The notes below the pieces were generated by a model, which ran no database searches, was not told where the DNA came from, and was given only the letters and a program-made list of their open reading frames with translations. A DNA stretch of 64,000 bases from Moheibacter lacus (GTDB taxonomy: Bacteria > Bacteroidota > Bacteroidia > Flavobacteriales > Weeksellaceae), in assembly GCF_014042165.1 (NCBI RefSeq), contig NZ_JACDZE010000001.1, forward strand, positions 62,001 to 126,000. The letters run 5' to 3'. Both the position numbers and the translations under genes were made by a program. Numbering within the stretch: position 1 is the first letter of the stretch; each line of letters begins with the position of its first letter. This document shows positions 1-9,127 of this stretch, piece by piece.

Positions 1-288
1 TTGAAAGTTTCAGTAGGCAGTAATTTCGGGATTGAAGGCGATGCGCGTCAAAATGAAAATACAACCAATATCGCCGGGGATGTGACCATTGATTACAACC
101 TTTCCAAAGACGGCCGGTATATGTTGCGCGCCTATCGAAAAGACGAATACCAAGTGGCTTTGCAGGGACAAATCGTAGAAACCGGCGTGGGCTTTATCAT
201 CACTTTGGATTACGATAAATTCCGCGAAATCTTTCAGCGAAGCAAGGAAAAAAAGAAAAACAGAAACAAAGAAGTAGAATTTAAATAA
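1..288 (+). CDS. tamB: Translocation/assembly module TamB, C-terminal fragment
   Basis: This is the last 95 codons of a gene that begins before the window. The residues have the character of a TamB (DUF490) C-terminus: beta-strand-rich text with a YMLRAYRKDEYQ-type strand, an aliphatic/aromatic final strand (GVGFIITLDYDKF) and a basic tail. TamB is an inner-membrane-anchored periplasmic beta-helix that works with a TamA-type Omp85 barrel in outer-membrane lipid and protein transport. The stop codon shares one base with the ATG of the next gene (TAATG), so the two are translationally coupled. That next gene encodes the TamA-like partner, which strongly supports the call. No start can be assigned because the 5' part is missing. 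Confidence 0.85.
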   Translation: MKVSVGSNFGIEGDARQNENTTNIAGDVTIDYNLSKDGRYMLRAYRKDEYQVALQGQIVETGVGFIITLDYDKFREIFQRSKEKKKNRNKEVEFK

Positions 289-2612
289 TGGGGAAAATTC
301 ATACATACATTCGTACGACAATGGTTTCGGGATTGGTCCTTTTGATTTCTTCTTGTAGCAATACGAAATACTTGAACGAAGGCGAAATGCTCTTTACCGG
401 AGCCGAAGTCAAGATTGAATCAGACTCAATTCCACGCAAAGAACAAAAGGAATTAAAAGAAAATTTAGAAGAGAATTTAACACCCAAACCCAATTCTTCT
501 TTTTTGGGCCTTCGGCCGAAATTATTCTTCTACAACATCACCAAAGAACCCGAAAAAGACAAAGGATTGCGTTATTGGATGAAGTACCGATTGGGCGAAG
601 AACCGGTTTTATTGCAAGATGTAGACCGAGAATTCAACCGAGAAATTTTGGTCAACTATGCCGAAAACAAAGGCTATTTCAATGCAACTGCATCCTACGA
701 TACGATTTCCAAAAATAAAAAAGCAGAGATTCATTACACCGTAAATCCGGGCGCACAATATAAATTGGGCTTGGTTGAATATGAAAAAGATACCACGCTG
801 ATCAATACCGAAATTCAAAAATTAACCGATAAATCACTGCTCCAAACAGGTGAACCCTTTGATTTGGATGTGATCAAAGCCGAACGGGAACGAATCGACC
901 GAAATCTCAAAGAACGGGGATTTTATTATTTCAGTCCGGAGAATATACTCGTTCAGGCCGATAGTACTGTTTCCAACGACCATAGAGTCGATTTGAATGT
1001 AAAATTGAAAGACAATACGCCGCAATTGGCCAAAGAACAATTCACCATCGACAAAGTAATTGTTTTTCCCAATTACAGTATGGATGAAGTGAAACTGGGC
1101 CGATATGGAATCCCAATGCATATCGATACTCTTTCGGGATATACCTATGAAAATATATATGTGGTGGATCACGAAAATAAGTTCAAACCCAAAATTTTTG
1201 ACCGTGCGCTTTATTTCAAAACCGGTGATTTGTACAATCGATCCAATCATAATTTAAGTTTAAGCCGATTGATTAATCTTGGCGTTTTCAAATTTGTGAA
1301 AAATGAATTTGTCGTTTCAGATTCGGTCAATCAAAAGTTTGATGCGTATTATTTACTCACGCCAAGAGAACTCCAATCATTGCGATTGGAAGCATTGGGC
1401 CGAACAAATTCTGCAAATTATGCCGGAAGTGAGTTAAACCTGAATTGGACCCATCGCAATATATTTCGAGGTGCCGAACAATTGAAAGTCGCCGTTTTTG
1501 GTGCTTTCGATGTGCAGATGGGAGGACCGAAAGATGCCGCCAATATATTCCGCGCCGGTGCCAATGCACAATTGTCTATCCCACGAATTGTCGCGCCTTT
1601 TCGATTTCAATCTTCCAGTGCATTTGTTCCCCGAACCAATATTTCGATCGGATATGAATTTATGAACCGAACCGAACTCTATACACTCAATAATTTCAAT
1701 GCTTCATTTGGATATGTTTGGAAAGAAAATGAACGGAAAGAACACGATTTAAAAATACTGGACATTACCTATATTTCGCCTGCCAATATCACCGAGAAAT
1801 TCGATTCGATTTCGGCCAATAATCCATTTATGCAACGAATCGTAGAACCGCAATTGATTTTTGGACCAGTTTATTCGTACACCTACACCAATACGATGTT
1901 GCCCAAGAAAAACACGATTTATTACAGAGGTCGTTTGGATTTAGCGGGGAATTTGGCGGGATTAATTTCGGGTGGAAATGCAAAAGAAGGAAATCAAAAA
2001 GAAATATTTGACGTTCCTTTTAGTCAATATGCCAAAATTGAAAACGATTTCCGATTTTACCATAAATTAAATGATAAAAATTCCATTGCTACTCGTTTAA
2101 TCGCCGGCGTTGCGTATCCGTATGGAAATTCCGAATACATCCCTTTTTCACGTCAATTCTTCATTGGCGGAAGCAATAGTATCCGTGCGTTTCGTGCCCG
2201 AACTTTGGGACCGGGAAGTTTTGATCCGAGGACTTTGGACAATGCATTTTTCTTCGATCAATCGGGTGATATAAAATTGGAACTCAATGCTGAATACCGA
2301 CTCAATCTCTTTAATTTCTTGAATATGGCCGTTTTTGCCGATGCAGGAAATATATGGTTGGTCAATGAAGACCCCGATCGTCCGGGAGGAAAGTTTTCCA
2401 AAAATTGGTTGGACGAAATAGCTGTGGGAGCAGGATTGGGATTGCGAATGGATTTTTCAATTTTAATACTTAGACTGGATTTAGCAATGCCGCTCAGGGT
2501 GCCTTACTTCGAAAAAGGAGATCGCTGGGCTTTTGACAAAATTGATTTCGGTAACAGCGACTGGCGGAAAGACAATTTGATTTTGAATATCGCGATTGGG
2601 TATCCTTTTTAG
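288..2612 (+). CDS. tamL: Lipoprotein TamA-like Omp85 outer-membrane barrel (TamL)
   Basis: A 774-residue Omp85-family protein. It starts with a lipoprotein signal: a hydrophobic stretch at residues 11-22 and a lipobox LISSC with Cys23. POTRA-like periplasmic repeats follow, to about residue 330. The C-terminal half is a 16-strand-type barrel. Within it, FIGGSNSIRAFR (near residue 630) matches the conserved VRGF/Y motif of Omp85 loop 6, and the chain ends in the expected aromatic residue (IGYPF). In Bacteroidota the TamA partner of TamB is commonly such a lipoprotein, called TamL. The ATG overlaps the tamB stop by one base, so the pair forms one operon. Its role is outer-membrane biogenesis; the exact substrates are not known from sequence. 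Confidence 0.9.
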   Translation: MGKIHTYIRTTMVSGLVLLISSCSNTKYLNEGEMLFTGAEVKIESDSIPRKEQKELKENLEENLTPKPNSSFLGLRPKLFFYNITKEPEKDKGLRYWMKYRLGEEPVLLQDVDREFNREILVNYAENKGYFNATASYDTISKNKKAEIHYTVNPGAQYKLGLVEYEKDTTLINTEIQKLTDKSLLQTGEPFDLDVIKAERERIDRNLKERGFYYFSPENILVQADSTVSNDHRVDLNVKLKDNTPQLAKEQFTIDKVIVFPNYSMDEVKLGRYGIPMHIDTLSGYTYENIYVVDHENKFKPKIFDRALYFKTGDLYNRSNHNLSLSRLINLGVFKFVKNEFVVSDSVNQKFDAYYLLTPRELQSLRLEALGRTNSANYAGSELNLNWTHRNIFRGAEQLKVAVFGAFDVQMGGPKDAANIFRAGANAQLSIPRIVAPFRFQSSSAFVPRTNISIGYEFMNRTELYTLNNFNASFGYVWKENERKEHDLKILDITYISPANITEKFDSISANNPFMQRIVEPQLIFGPVYSYTYTNTMLPKKNTIYYRGRLDLAGNLAGLISGGNAKEGNQKEIFDVPFSQYAKIENDFRFYHKLNDKNSIATRLIAGVAYPYGNSEYIPFSRQFFIGGSNSIRAFRARTLGPGSFDPRTLDNAFFFDQSGDIKLELNAEYRLNLFNFLNMAVFADAGNIWLVNEDPDRPGGKFSKNWLDEIAVGAGLGLRMDFSILILRLDLAMPLRVPYFEKGDRWAFDKIDFGNSDWRKDNLILNIAIGYPF

Positions 2613-2721
2613 AAGGTAGAAATTAGAGGGTAGAAGTTAGAATTTAGATTGTTGATTGAAAACTCAAACTCAAAGCACAAAACTCAAAGCGAAAAACACA
2701 CAACTCAAACTGCAAATCGCA
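2613..2721. repeat. Short degenerate AT-rich direct repeats after tamL
   Basis: Non-coding spacer built of short imperfect repeats: first AGAAGTTAGA-like units, then AACTCAAA-like units repeated several times. No ORF or conserved motif was seen. It leads directly into the terminator hairpin at 2722-2754. Confidence 0.5.
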
Positions 2722-2754
2722 AAAAAAACTGCACTGAGATTCAATGCAGTTTTT
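2722..2754. terminator. Bidirectional intrinsic terminator
   Basis: A stem ACTGCA / TGCAGT extended inward by TGA / TCA across one C-A mismatch, with a 3-base loop. It is preceded by an A-run and followed by a T-run, so it could end transcription on either strand. It lies about 110 bases after the tamL stop and fits the end of the tamB-tamL operon. Confidence 0.75.
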
Positions 2755-2993
2755 CAAAAAGGAAACAAAACATAAACGAAAACATTTTGAGGGAAAATTT
2801 CATTTTCCGTTCAAATACTTAGCAATGATATGAAAAGTTTTTATGCCGATTTATGATTGGAGTCATAAAGTATAAATATTTAAAAATTAGCTATTTAGGA
2901 AATATTAATCTTTTGTTAAAGCTTAAATTATTTGAACTGGAAGGCTCATTATTTGATTTGGCTTAAGAAAATCTAAAAATTATGGACTTGTAA

Positions 2994-3239
2994 ATTTTAA
3001 ATTCAGAAACGGAATATCCCGGCTGCTACTTTGTGGTAGACAAAGAGGCCACGTCGTTAAAAACAACCATTGACCCTCAGTTTGGGGTTGAGAGTGTGCC
3101 TTTTAAACGAATTCAAGAAAAGGAAGAGGAGCAAATTCTAAACCTGTATCGAAAAGGGGGCGCCCCCGAATGGGAGATAAATTTTGGGGGTGAAAAGGAT
3201 TTTTACATTGCCCAGCTCAGAAAATGCAAACTCTTCTAA
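2994..3239 (+). pseudogene. Unrecognised open frame, probable gene remnant
   Basis: An open frame of about 80 codons without an ATG near its 5' end (the only early start is GTG at 3033). Its residues look protein-like rather than random: PGCYFVVDKEATSLKTT, then an acidic EKEEEQ stretch, then WEINFGGEKDFYIAQLRKC. I recognise no family. The following bases (about 3270-3410) carry a hydrophobic, aromatic text in another frame, ending IIHSWYETYL before a TGA, which suggests a frameshifted membrane-protein remnant. The stretch lies in the longest gene-free interval of the window, between a terminator and the 3' end of the convergent WYL gene. A short real gene remains possible. Confidence 0.3.
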
Positions 3240-3416
3240 AAAAGAAAGAGGTACAATTGGCGCGATTTTGGGATTCCTAATTAGATCAAAGAATTTGTAT
3301 ATGTTTTATCCTTACACTTTTGGTTGGTCCAAAACATCGCAATCGGGCTATTTTCTCTGTTTTACTCTATTATTCCAATCATAATCCACAGCTGGTACGA
3401 AACTTATCTTTGAGTT

Positions 3417-3447
3417 GAATTCTATTATTATTTCCTCGATAGAATTC
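3417..3447. repeat. 9-bp inverted repeat GAATTCTAT / ATAGAATTC
   Basis: A perfect 9-bp inverted repeat with a 13-base loop, in the gene-free stretch downstream of the WYL regulator (which ends at 3530). There is no T-run on either side, so it is a poor intrinsic terminator. A G-rich block (GTTGGGTGTTTTTGCGGGAT) follows immediately and stands out from the local AT-rich sequence. Function unknown. Confidence 0.4.
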
Positions 3448-3529
3448 GTTGGGTGTTTTTGCGGGATGGTGGCTACGGCAAGGACTGAAAAATAACACTT
3501 CAATTCAACCGAAAATATAGAAACCGAAT

Positions 3530-4441
3530 TTAAGTGTATAACTTCAAGGCCGTTTTCAATTTGTTTTGGATCTCATCGGCCAGGGATTTTGGTTGTAAAA
3601 CTTGGATAAATTCGCCATGAGAAAGAATTTCCTGTACAAAATCATAAGTGGGAACAATTTTAAGTTGGACAATCATTTCACCATTTTTATCTTGTAAAAT
3701 CTGCTGCGAATGATGAAGCGGCATGGTTCTGATATAATTTCCCTGACCATTTATAAATTTCAATCCAATGATTTGGGGAGATTTTTCTCCCGGACCGACG
3801 ATCCCAAAACAATCTTTGAAAAATTCTTTTGCATTGATTTTTTGCGGAAATTGAAATTTGGTTTGGGTGATTTGCAAAGCAAATAATCTGTCCAATCCAA
3901 ATGTCCTGAACTCTTTTCTCTCCAAATCATACACAAAAACATACCATCTTTTCTTGAATTCTTTGAGCAAATAAGGCTCAACTGTTCTGATTTCGACATC
4001 TTCTGACCAGAATTTCTGATAACGAAATTGGATCTGAAAACGATTTTGAATGGCATAGAGCAAACCGCTGAGATTTTCCGTCCCTTCCGGTTTTCGGGTG
4101 TCAAACTGGATGAATTCTGAGAAAGATTGATTCAGGTTCAGAACTTGAAAAACATCCAAAGCCTCAAACATCCGTTCGCTGTATTCGTCCTGTTGATCTT
4201 CGTTGATGAAATAAACTTTTCTCGATCGATCAAATTTGATTTCAATTCCATAAAGTGTTTCGATCTCCTTAAGATCTCGTTGAAAAGTCCGCAAAGAAAC
4301 TTCCAAATTCAATTCATGGAGTTCTGATTCAGATTGGAATTTATCGAGAATTTCATCAAAAGAAGCGGGATGATTTCTGAGTTTCTGAATGATGATGCGG
4401 TGACGGGAAAGGGATTCTTGTTTGGACATAAGTTTTCTCAA
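3530..4441 (-). CDS. WYL-domain transcriptional regulator (YafY type)
   Basis: A 303-residue helix-turn-helix regulator. The N-terminal winged helix covers about residues 8-75, with SLRTFQRDLKEIETLYGIEI typical of the HTH_11/DeoR-like domain of this family. The WYL domain covers about 140-225, with RWYVFVYDLERKEFRTFGLDRL containing the signature at 165-169. A WCX-like C-terminal extension follows. These proteins sense small ligands or nucleic acid and often control DNA repair or defence genes. Two in-frame ATGs exist (codons 1 and 5). A -7 element at 4455-4462 fits a short leader to either. It is transcribed apart from the desaturase gene upstream, with about 85 bases between them. Its target is unknown. 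Confidence 0.88.
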   Translation of the reverse strand: MRKLMSKQESLSRHRIIIQKLRNHPASFDEILDKFQSESELHELNLEVSLRTFQRDLKEIETLYGIEIKFDRSRKVYFINEDQQDEYSERMFEALDVFQVLNLNQSFSEFIQFDTRKPEGTENLSGLLYAIQNRFQIQFRYQKFWSEDVEIRTVEPYLLKEFKKRWYVFVYDLERKEFRTFGLDRLFALQITQTKFQFPQKINAKEFFKDCFGIVGPGEKSPQIIGLKFINGQGNYIRTMPLHHSQQILQDKNGEMIVQLKIVPTYDFVQEILSHGEFIQVLQPKSLADEIQNKLKTALKLYT

Positions 4442-4454
4442 TTGTTTTCATTTT

Positions 4455-4462
4455 CAAATTTA
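4455..4462 (-). promoter_or_regulatory. -7 promoter element of the WYL regulator
   Basis: Reads TAAATTTG on the minus strand, matching the Bacteroidota TAnnTTTG element, 14 bases before the first possible ATG. Confidence 0.5.
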
Positions 4463-4526
4463 AGAATTCAAAGCGACATAACACGTCGTTTGTCCAAACA
4501 TATTGCAAATGGAAAACCAAAATTAA

Positions 4527-5447
4527 TTATTCCTTAAGCTTTTTTTCTTTGATTTTATCCCGATAAATGGCACCCGGACTTCCAAACATAAAGAATAATT
4601 TTCTCCGAATTCCTTTTGCTTGTTTCACATCGGCATAGATGTCTTTGTATTCGTGAAAATTCAGGTAAAGCGGATTCATGCTGGTGTTGATTTTGGTCGT
4701 CAATCCGTAGGTGGGTCTTTCCTCCTCCGGTTGATAAGTCCCAAATAATTTGTCCCAAAAAATAAAAATGGCAGAGAAATTCTTGTCGATGTATTTTTCT
4801 TCCGATCCGTGGTGAACACGGTGATTGGAAGGTGTCACCAATAATTTTTCGATCCAAGGATGAAGTTTAGGAACATGGTCTGTATGTTGCCAGAATTGAA
4901 ATAAGACCGAAATCTGATTGGCAATAAAAAAAATAACCGGATGAAATCCCACTATGGCAATCGGAATAAAAAAGATGGTTTTGAAATGTTGGATCCAGCT
5001 GAGCCGGAAAGACACCGTGAGATTGTAACTTTCCGCCGAATGATGCACCACATGCGTTGACCAAAAGAAACGGTTAAAATGGGAAATGCGGTGCGACCAA
5101 TAACTGCAGAAATCATATAAAATTAGACAAGGAATCAGCGTCCACCAATTGAGCATCATGCGCCAGGGAACCAGGTTGTATAAAAAAATACTGCCATAAA
5201 TGAGGGTAGCTTTAAAGAAAAGGTTAATGGCCACATTGCCCAATCCGACAAAGAGTGAGCCTAGTGCTTCGGTGGTATTGTAACTTTTTTTTCCTTCTTT
5301 CCAGGAATACCAAATTTCTATTAAAGTGAGAATTGCCATAACGGGAATCGCATATACAATCAAGTTGGCTGATTCGCTTTCCAGAGAAGTTACATCTAAA
5401 TAATCAATTTTTGGGGCACCCAACAGTTCATTAAAATCATCAAACAT
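4527..5447 (-). CDS. Sterol desaturase / fatty acid hydroxylase family protein
   Basis: A 306-residue integral membrane di-iron oxygenase-family protein. The histidine clusters of the family are all present: HRISH at residues 119-123, HVVHH at 132-136, QHTDH near 187-191, and HRVHH at 209-213. Several hydrophobic segments (about 27-47, 65-90, 98-118, 150-180) would hold it in the membrane with the di-iron site at the cytoplasmic face. Bacterial members hydroxylate or desaturate lipids such as carotenoids, sphingolipid-like or ornithine lipids; the substrate cannot be told from this sequence. It sits alone, with 85 bases to the WYL gene downstream and a 356-base gene-free interval upstream. 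Confidence 0.88.
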   Translation of the reverse strand: MFDDFNELLGAPKIDYLDVTSLESESANLIVYAIPVMAILTLIEIWYSWKEGKKSYNTTEALGSLFVGLGNVAINLFFKATLIYGSIFLYNLVPWRMMLNWWTLIPCLILYDFCSYWSHRISHFNRFFWSTHVVHHSAESYNLTVSFRLSWIQHFKTIFFIPIAIVGFHPVIFFIANQISVLFQFWQHTDHVPKLHPWIEKLLVTPSNHRVHHGSEEKYIDKNFSAIFIFWDKLFGTYQPEEERPTYGLTTKINTSMNPLYLNFHEYKDIYADVKQAKGIRRKLFFMFGSPGAIYRDKIKEKKLKE

Positions 5448-5803
5448 CGCATGAAAGATAGGGTTTCTAAATTTAATGAGTAAATGAAGCCCTTTAACGG
5501 AAGATGGGGTTTAGAATTTCGATGTGTCGAAGTAATTCTATAACTGTAGTCAGACAGCGGTAAAAAAGTATTAAATAAAAAGATTGTCTGCTTCGCAGAG
5601 TTTCAGGTTTCAGAGTTTGAGGTTTCAGTTTTCAAAGTTTTTCTCACCAATTTACTTCATCGTATTGTATCACCACAAGGAACACAATTTTAAATAAAAT
5701 AGAGCCCGGTATTCAAATAAATTTTCGTTAATTCCTTTTCATACTCTATCCATACTCTATCTATACTTTATCTTTTCCTGAAAATTCTTTGTTTTTAACC
5801 TAC
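5448..5803. other. Gene-free interval
   Basis: Between the desaturase start and the NTF2-like stop codon. It holds a short run of GTTTCAG-like repeats at about 5598-5640 and AT-rich text. I see no RNA gene, no exact TAnnTTTG element on the minus strand, and no convincing terminator hairpin. Confidence 0.5.
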
Positions 5804-6166
5804 TTAAATGGCTACACCACTTCCGCCTACGACTTTGATTCCTTCCTGAAATCTTTTCCAAAATCGTATGTATTGGTATCGGGCTTCAAAGGGTTCGGCT
5901 TGGTAAGTTCCTTTTAAATCGACCAACAAAACCACAATGGCCAAATCATCCATTGTTTGAAGTTCTTTTATCTCGGGATCCAGCCGGTTAATTTTCAGAT
6001 GACCGCTGCGGTAGGTTTCCAAATCTTTTTCTTTGGTGAGGATTTCTCCGCCGGGAGCAATAAAAAGTAAATCTTCATGCAAAAGCACATCCAACTCTTT
6101 GAGATCACTGTTTTTAATGGCTTCATATAGCCGGTTTTCCTGTTCTAAAATTTCTGTTTTTGTCAT
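5804..6166 (-). CDS. NTF2-like (DUF4440/SnoaL-type) protein
   Basis: A 120-residue single-domain protein with the DUF4440 pattern: an N-terminal helix that opens LEQENRLYEAIKNSDLKELDVLLHED, then FIAPGGEILTKEKDLETYRSG, then alternating strands ending in YQYIRFWKRFQEGIKVVGGSG. Proteins of this fold form a cone-shaped pocket and serve as isomerases, hydrolases or ligand carriers; no catalytic role can be assigned here. No signal peptide, so it should be cytoplasmic. It reads in the same direction as the tiny exported protein 49 bases upstream and may be co-transcribed with it. Confidence 0.8.
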   Translation of the reverse strand: MTKTEILEQENRLYEAIKNSDLKELDVLLHEDLLFIAPGGEILTKEKDLETYRSGHLKINRLDPEIKELQTMDDLAIVVLLVDLKGTYQAEPFEARYQYIRFWKRFQEGIKVVGGSGVAI

Positions 6167-6214
6167 TTATATATCTTAATTTTTTGATAATTCTAATTGG
6201 AAGATTCATTAAAA

Positions 6215-6454
6215 TTAGATGCCTTTTTCATTTTTTAAAACGATTATCGTATTCAATCGCATAAACGATCCCCTATTCCAATACATTCGGGTAGATTCTG
6301 GTGTAAAATAAAAATCCATATACGAACCCTCTATACTGTGCATATCATGATTGTTGCTGGAAAATTCTAATTGATAATGCAAATGTCCTGTGTTCTGCGC
6401 TTTTATCATTCCGAATACCATCAGAATGAGAAGCAGTAAAAGTAATGTTTTCAT
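6215..6454 (-). CDS. Small exported protein, possibly truncated
   Basis: A 79-residue protein with a clear signal peptide (MKTLLLLLLILMVFGMIKAQ, cut after AQ as is usual in Bacteroidota). The remaining 59 residues (NTGHLHYQLEFSSN...) open like the first beta strands of a longer periplasmic protein, for example of GLPGLI type, and then stop abruptly after LKNEKGI. It may be the 5' remnant of a longer gene or a genuine small secreted protein. No downstream continuation in another frame was recognised in the 49 bases before the next gene. Function unknown. Confidence 0.5.
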   Translation of the reverse strand: MKTLLLLLLILMVFGMIKAQNTGHLHYQLEFSSNNHDMHSIEGSYMDFYFTPESTRMYWNRGSFMRLNTIIVLKNEKGI

Positions 6455-6628
6455 GCTCTTCGAGTTTACACAAAGTTGATGAAATTTACGATGGTAGAGA
6501 GAATTTATTTGAAGTGTGAATCAATTGAAGATAGGGTTTACGGGAATCCGTATTATTAGATGATAATTATTGTTTATTTTCGGGGATTAAAATTTAAAAT
6601 CAAACAATTTTAGGGTTAAAATATAATA

Positions 6629-9127
6629 ATGGCAATCAAAAAATCTGAATTATACAGCTCGCTATGGGCTTCTTGTGACGAATTACGTGGCGGAATGGAC
6701 GCCTCTCAATATAAAGATTATGTGTTGACGATGCTCTTCGTGAAGTACATTTCTGATAAATACAAAAACGATCCTTTTGGGGCGATTGAAGTGCCTGAGG
6801 GCGCATCGTTTGACGATATGGTGGCGTTGATTGGAAATCCTGAAATTGGCGATAAAATTAATAAACAGATTTTAAACCCGATTAAAGAAGCCAACCGGTT
6901 GACCGATTTCCCGGATTTTAACGACGAAAGCAAATTAGGAAAAGGAAAAGATTTGGTGGATACGGTGTCGAACTTGATTCGTATTTTCAACGACCAAAGC
7001 TTGGATTTTACTAAAAACTCAGCCGAAGGCGATGATATTCTGGGCGATGCTTACGAATTTCTGATGCGTCATTTTGCCACAGAATCGGGTAAATCCAAAG
7101 GGCAATTCTATACGCCTGCAGAAGTTTCGCGGGTGTTGGCAAAGGTCATTGGCATCAATGCGAACAATTCATCCAACCAAACCACGGCGTATGACCCTAC
7201 CTGCGGATCGGGATCGTTGCTCTTAAAAGTGGCCAACGAATCGGGCAAAGACATCACACTGTACGGACAAGAAAAAGAAACCACAACCGCCAATTTGGCC
7301 AAGATGAATATGATTTTGCACAATAGCCCAACGGCAGAGATTGTGGCAGATAATACCTTGACCCGTCCGGCCTATAAGGAAGCCGATGGCAGTTTAAAAC
7401 GTTTCGAATATGTAGTGGCCAATCCTCCGTTTTCGTTGAAAAGCTGGAGCAATGGGGTGAATGTAGAGGCCGACGAATTTGATCGTTTTGCCTTGGGTGT
7501 TCCGCCCGAAAAGAACGGCGATTATGCCTTTTTACTGCACATCATCAAATCCTTGAAAAAAACAGGTAAAGGTGCGGTGGTATTGCCACACGGCGTATTG
7601 TTCCGTGGAAATGCCGAGGGCGAAATCCGTAAAAACATCTTGAAGAAAGGCTACATCAAAGGCATTATCGGTTTGCCGGCCAACTTATTTTACGGAACGG
7701 GCATTCCCGCCTGTATCATTGTGTTGGACAAAGAATATGCCGAGCACCGCAAAGGGATTTTTATGATCGATGCGAGCAAGAATTTTGTAAAAGACGGCAA
7801 CAAAAATCGTTTGCGTGAGCAAGACATTCGCAAGATAACCGATGTATTTAGTGCACAAGAAGAATTGCCCAGATACAGCCGAATGGTGCCAATGAGTGAA
7901 ATTGCAGATCCTAAAAACGATTATAACCTGAATATTCCACGCTATATCGATACCCAAGAAGCAGAAGATATACAAGATATTGCGGCGCACTTGCAAGGTG
8001 GCATTCCGGAGCGCGATGTAGCGGCTTTGGACGCGTATTGGAAAGTGTACCCCAATTTAAAACAAAGTTTGTTTACGCCTTTGCGTGAGGGCTATGTACA
8101 GCTAAATGTCGCCGCAACAGATATTAAATCCACGATTTTTAATCATCCCGAATACCAAGCGTTTGCTACGGCTTTGGCAGATACGTACACAAATTGGTTG
8201 CAAACCCAAGCGCAACGTTGGTTGGCAGTCGGCGAAGGCAGCAACCTCAAAGAGTTGATTGCACAAATGAGCGAAGATTTATTGCAAGCTTTTGCCGATA
8301 ATCCTTTGGTGAGCAATTACGATTTGTACCAACACCTGATGAGTTATTGGCAAGAGGTAATGCAAGACGATTTGTACATTATTTCGTTGGACGGATGGAA
8401 AGCCGGAAACGAATGGAACCGTCAAGTGATAAAAGGCAAAACGGGCAAAGATGGCAAAGCCGGCAAAGACAAAGAAGTGGCCGGATTGGCAGGTGTACAA
8501 GGCCGATTGATTGCTGCCGAATTGTTGGCAAAGGTGTATTTTGAAGACCTACAAGTGCAAATCAATGCACAAGAACAAGTGATAGAAAGCGCACAAGCAA
8601 GCTTGACAGAGATTGAGGAAGAACAAAGCAGCGAAGACGGATTGTTTGCTGATTTGGAAAAGATTAATGCCACCGAAGTAGGAAAACTTTTGAAACAATT
8701 ACAACCTACCAAAAAGGCAAAAGCTGCTGCGAAACACGAATACGCAATGGTAGCAGAACCGGAAGCGGTTTATGAGACCAAAAGCAGTTTTGATGTATTA
8801 GAAGAATACGTAGCCTTAGACATTTCCATTAAAAAAGCCAATGCCGAAATCAAGAAACTGCAAGCGGAATTAGAAAAAGCCGTGATCGAAAAGTACGCTG
8901 AGCTGAGCGAAGAAGAAATAAAAGACCTCTTGGTGAACCAAAAATGGACAGCTCATTTGCAAAGTACTTTGGTGCAAGAACAAGACAAAATCTCGCAAGC
9001 CTTAACCCAACGCATCAATGCTTTAGCCGAACGTTATGCGACGACCTTAGGCAAGTTGGAAGCTGAAGTTCTCGAAGCCTCCAATAACGTAAAGTCTCAC
9101 CTTGAAAAAATGGGATGGATATGGTAA
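6629..9127 (+). CDS. hsdM: Type I restriction-modification DNA methyltransferase HsdM, long form
   Basis: An 832-residue N6-adenine methyltransferase subunit. The HsdM N-terminal helical domain (residues 5-140) is followed by the catalytic domain. That domain has SAM motif I at about 187-195 (DPTCGSGSLLL) and the catalytic NPPF at about 265-268. It methylates adenine in the target chosen by HsdS, which marks self DNA. The chain is much longer than the roughly 500 residues common in the family. Residues 470-832 form an added helical/coiled-coil region with a Gly-Lys-rich patch near 608-622 (GKTGKDGKAGKDKEV). The hsdS start lies inside its last codons. A near-consensus -7 box (TATTTTCG, 6575-6582) precedes it. 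It is first in a six-gene run. Confidence 0.95.
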   Translation: MAIKKSELYSSLWASCDELRGGMDASQYKDYVLTMLFVKYISDKYKNDPFGAIEVPEGASFDDMVALIGNPEIGDKINKQILNPIKEANRLTDFPDFNDESKLGKGKDLVDTVSNLIRIFNDQSLDFTKNSAEGDDILGDAYEFLMRHFATESGKSKGQFYTPAEVSRVLAKVIGINANNSSNQTTAYDPTCGSGSLLLKVANESGKDITLYGQEKETTTANLAKMNMILHNSPTAEIVADNTLTRPAYKEADGSLKRFEYVVANPPFSLKSWSNGVNVEADEFDRFALGVPPEKNGDYAFLLHIIKSLKKTGKGAVVLPHGVLFRGNAEGEIRKNILKKGYIKGIIGLPANLFYGTGIPACIIVLDKEYAEHRKGIFMIDASKNFVKDGNKNRLREQDIRKITDVFSAQEELPRYSRMVPMSEIADPKNDYNLNIPRYIDTQEAEDIQDIAAHLQGGIPERDVAALDAYWKVYPNLKQSLFTPLREGYVQLNVAATDIKSTIFNHPEYQAFATALADTYTNWLQTQAQRWLAVGEGSNLKELIAQMSEDLLQAFADNPLVSNYDLYQHLMSYWQEVMQDDLYIISLDGWKAGNEWNRQVIKGKTGKDGKAGKDKEVAGLAGVQGRLIAAELLAKVYFEDLQVQINAQEQVIESAQASLTEIEEEQSSEDGLFADLEKINATEVGKLLKQLQPTKKAKAAAKHEYAMVAEPEAVYETKSSFDVLEEYVALDISIKKANAEIKKLQAELEKAVIEKYAELSEEEIKDLLVNQKWTAHLQSTLVQEQDKISQALTQRINALAERYATTLGKLEAEVLEASNNVKSHLEKMGWIW

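Noticed and set aside
3417-3540. Possible integron attC site, because GTTGGGT fits the GTTRRRY core and a hairpin is adjacent
   Set aside because: The matching RYYYAAC partner is not at the right place, there is no cassette array and no integrase; a chance match is more likely.
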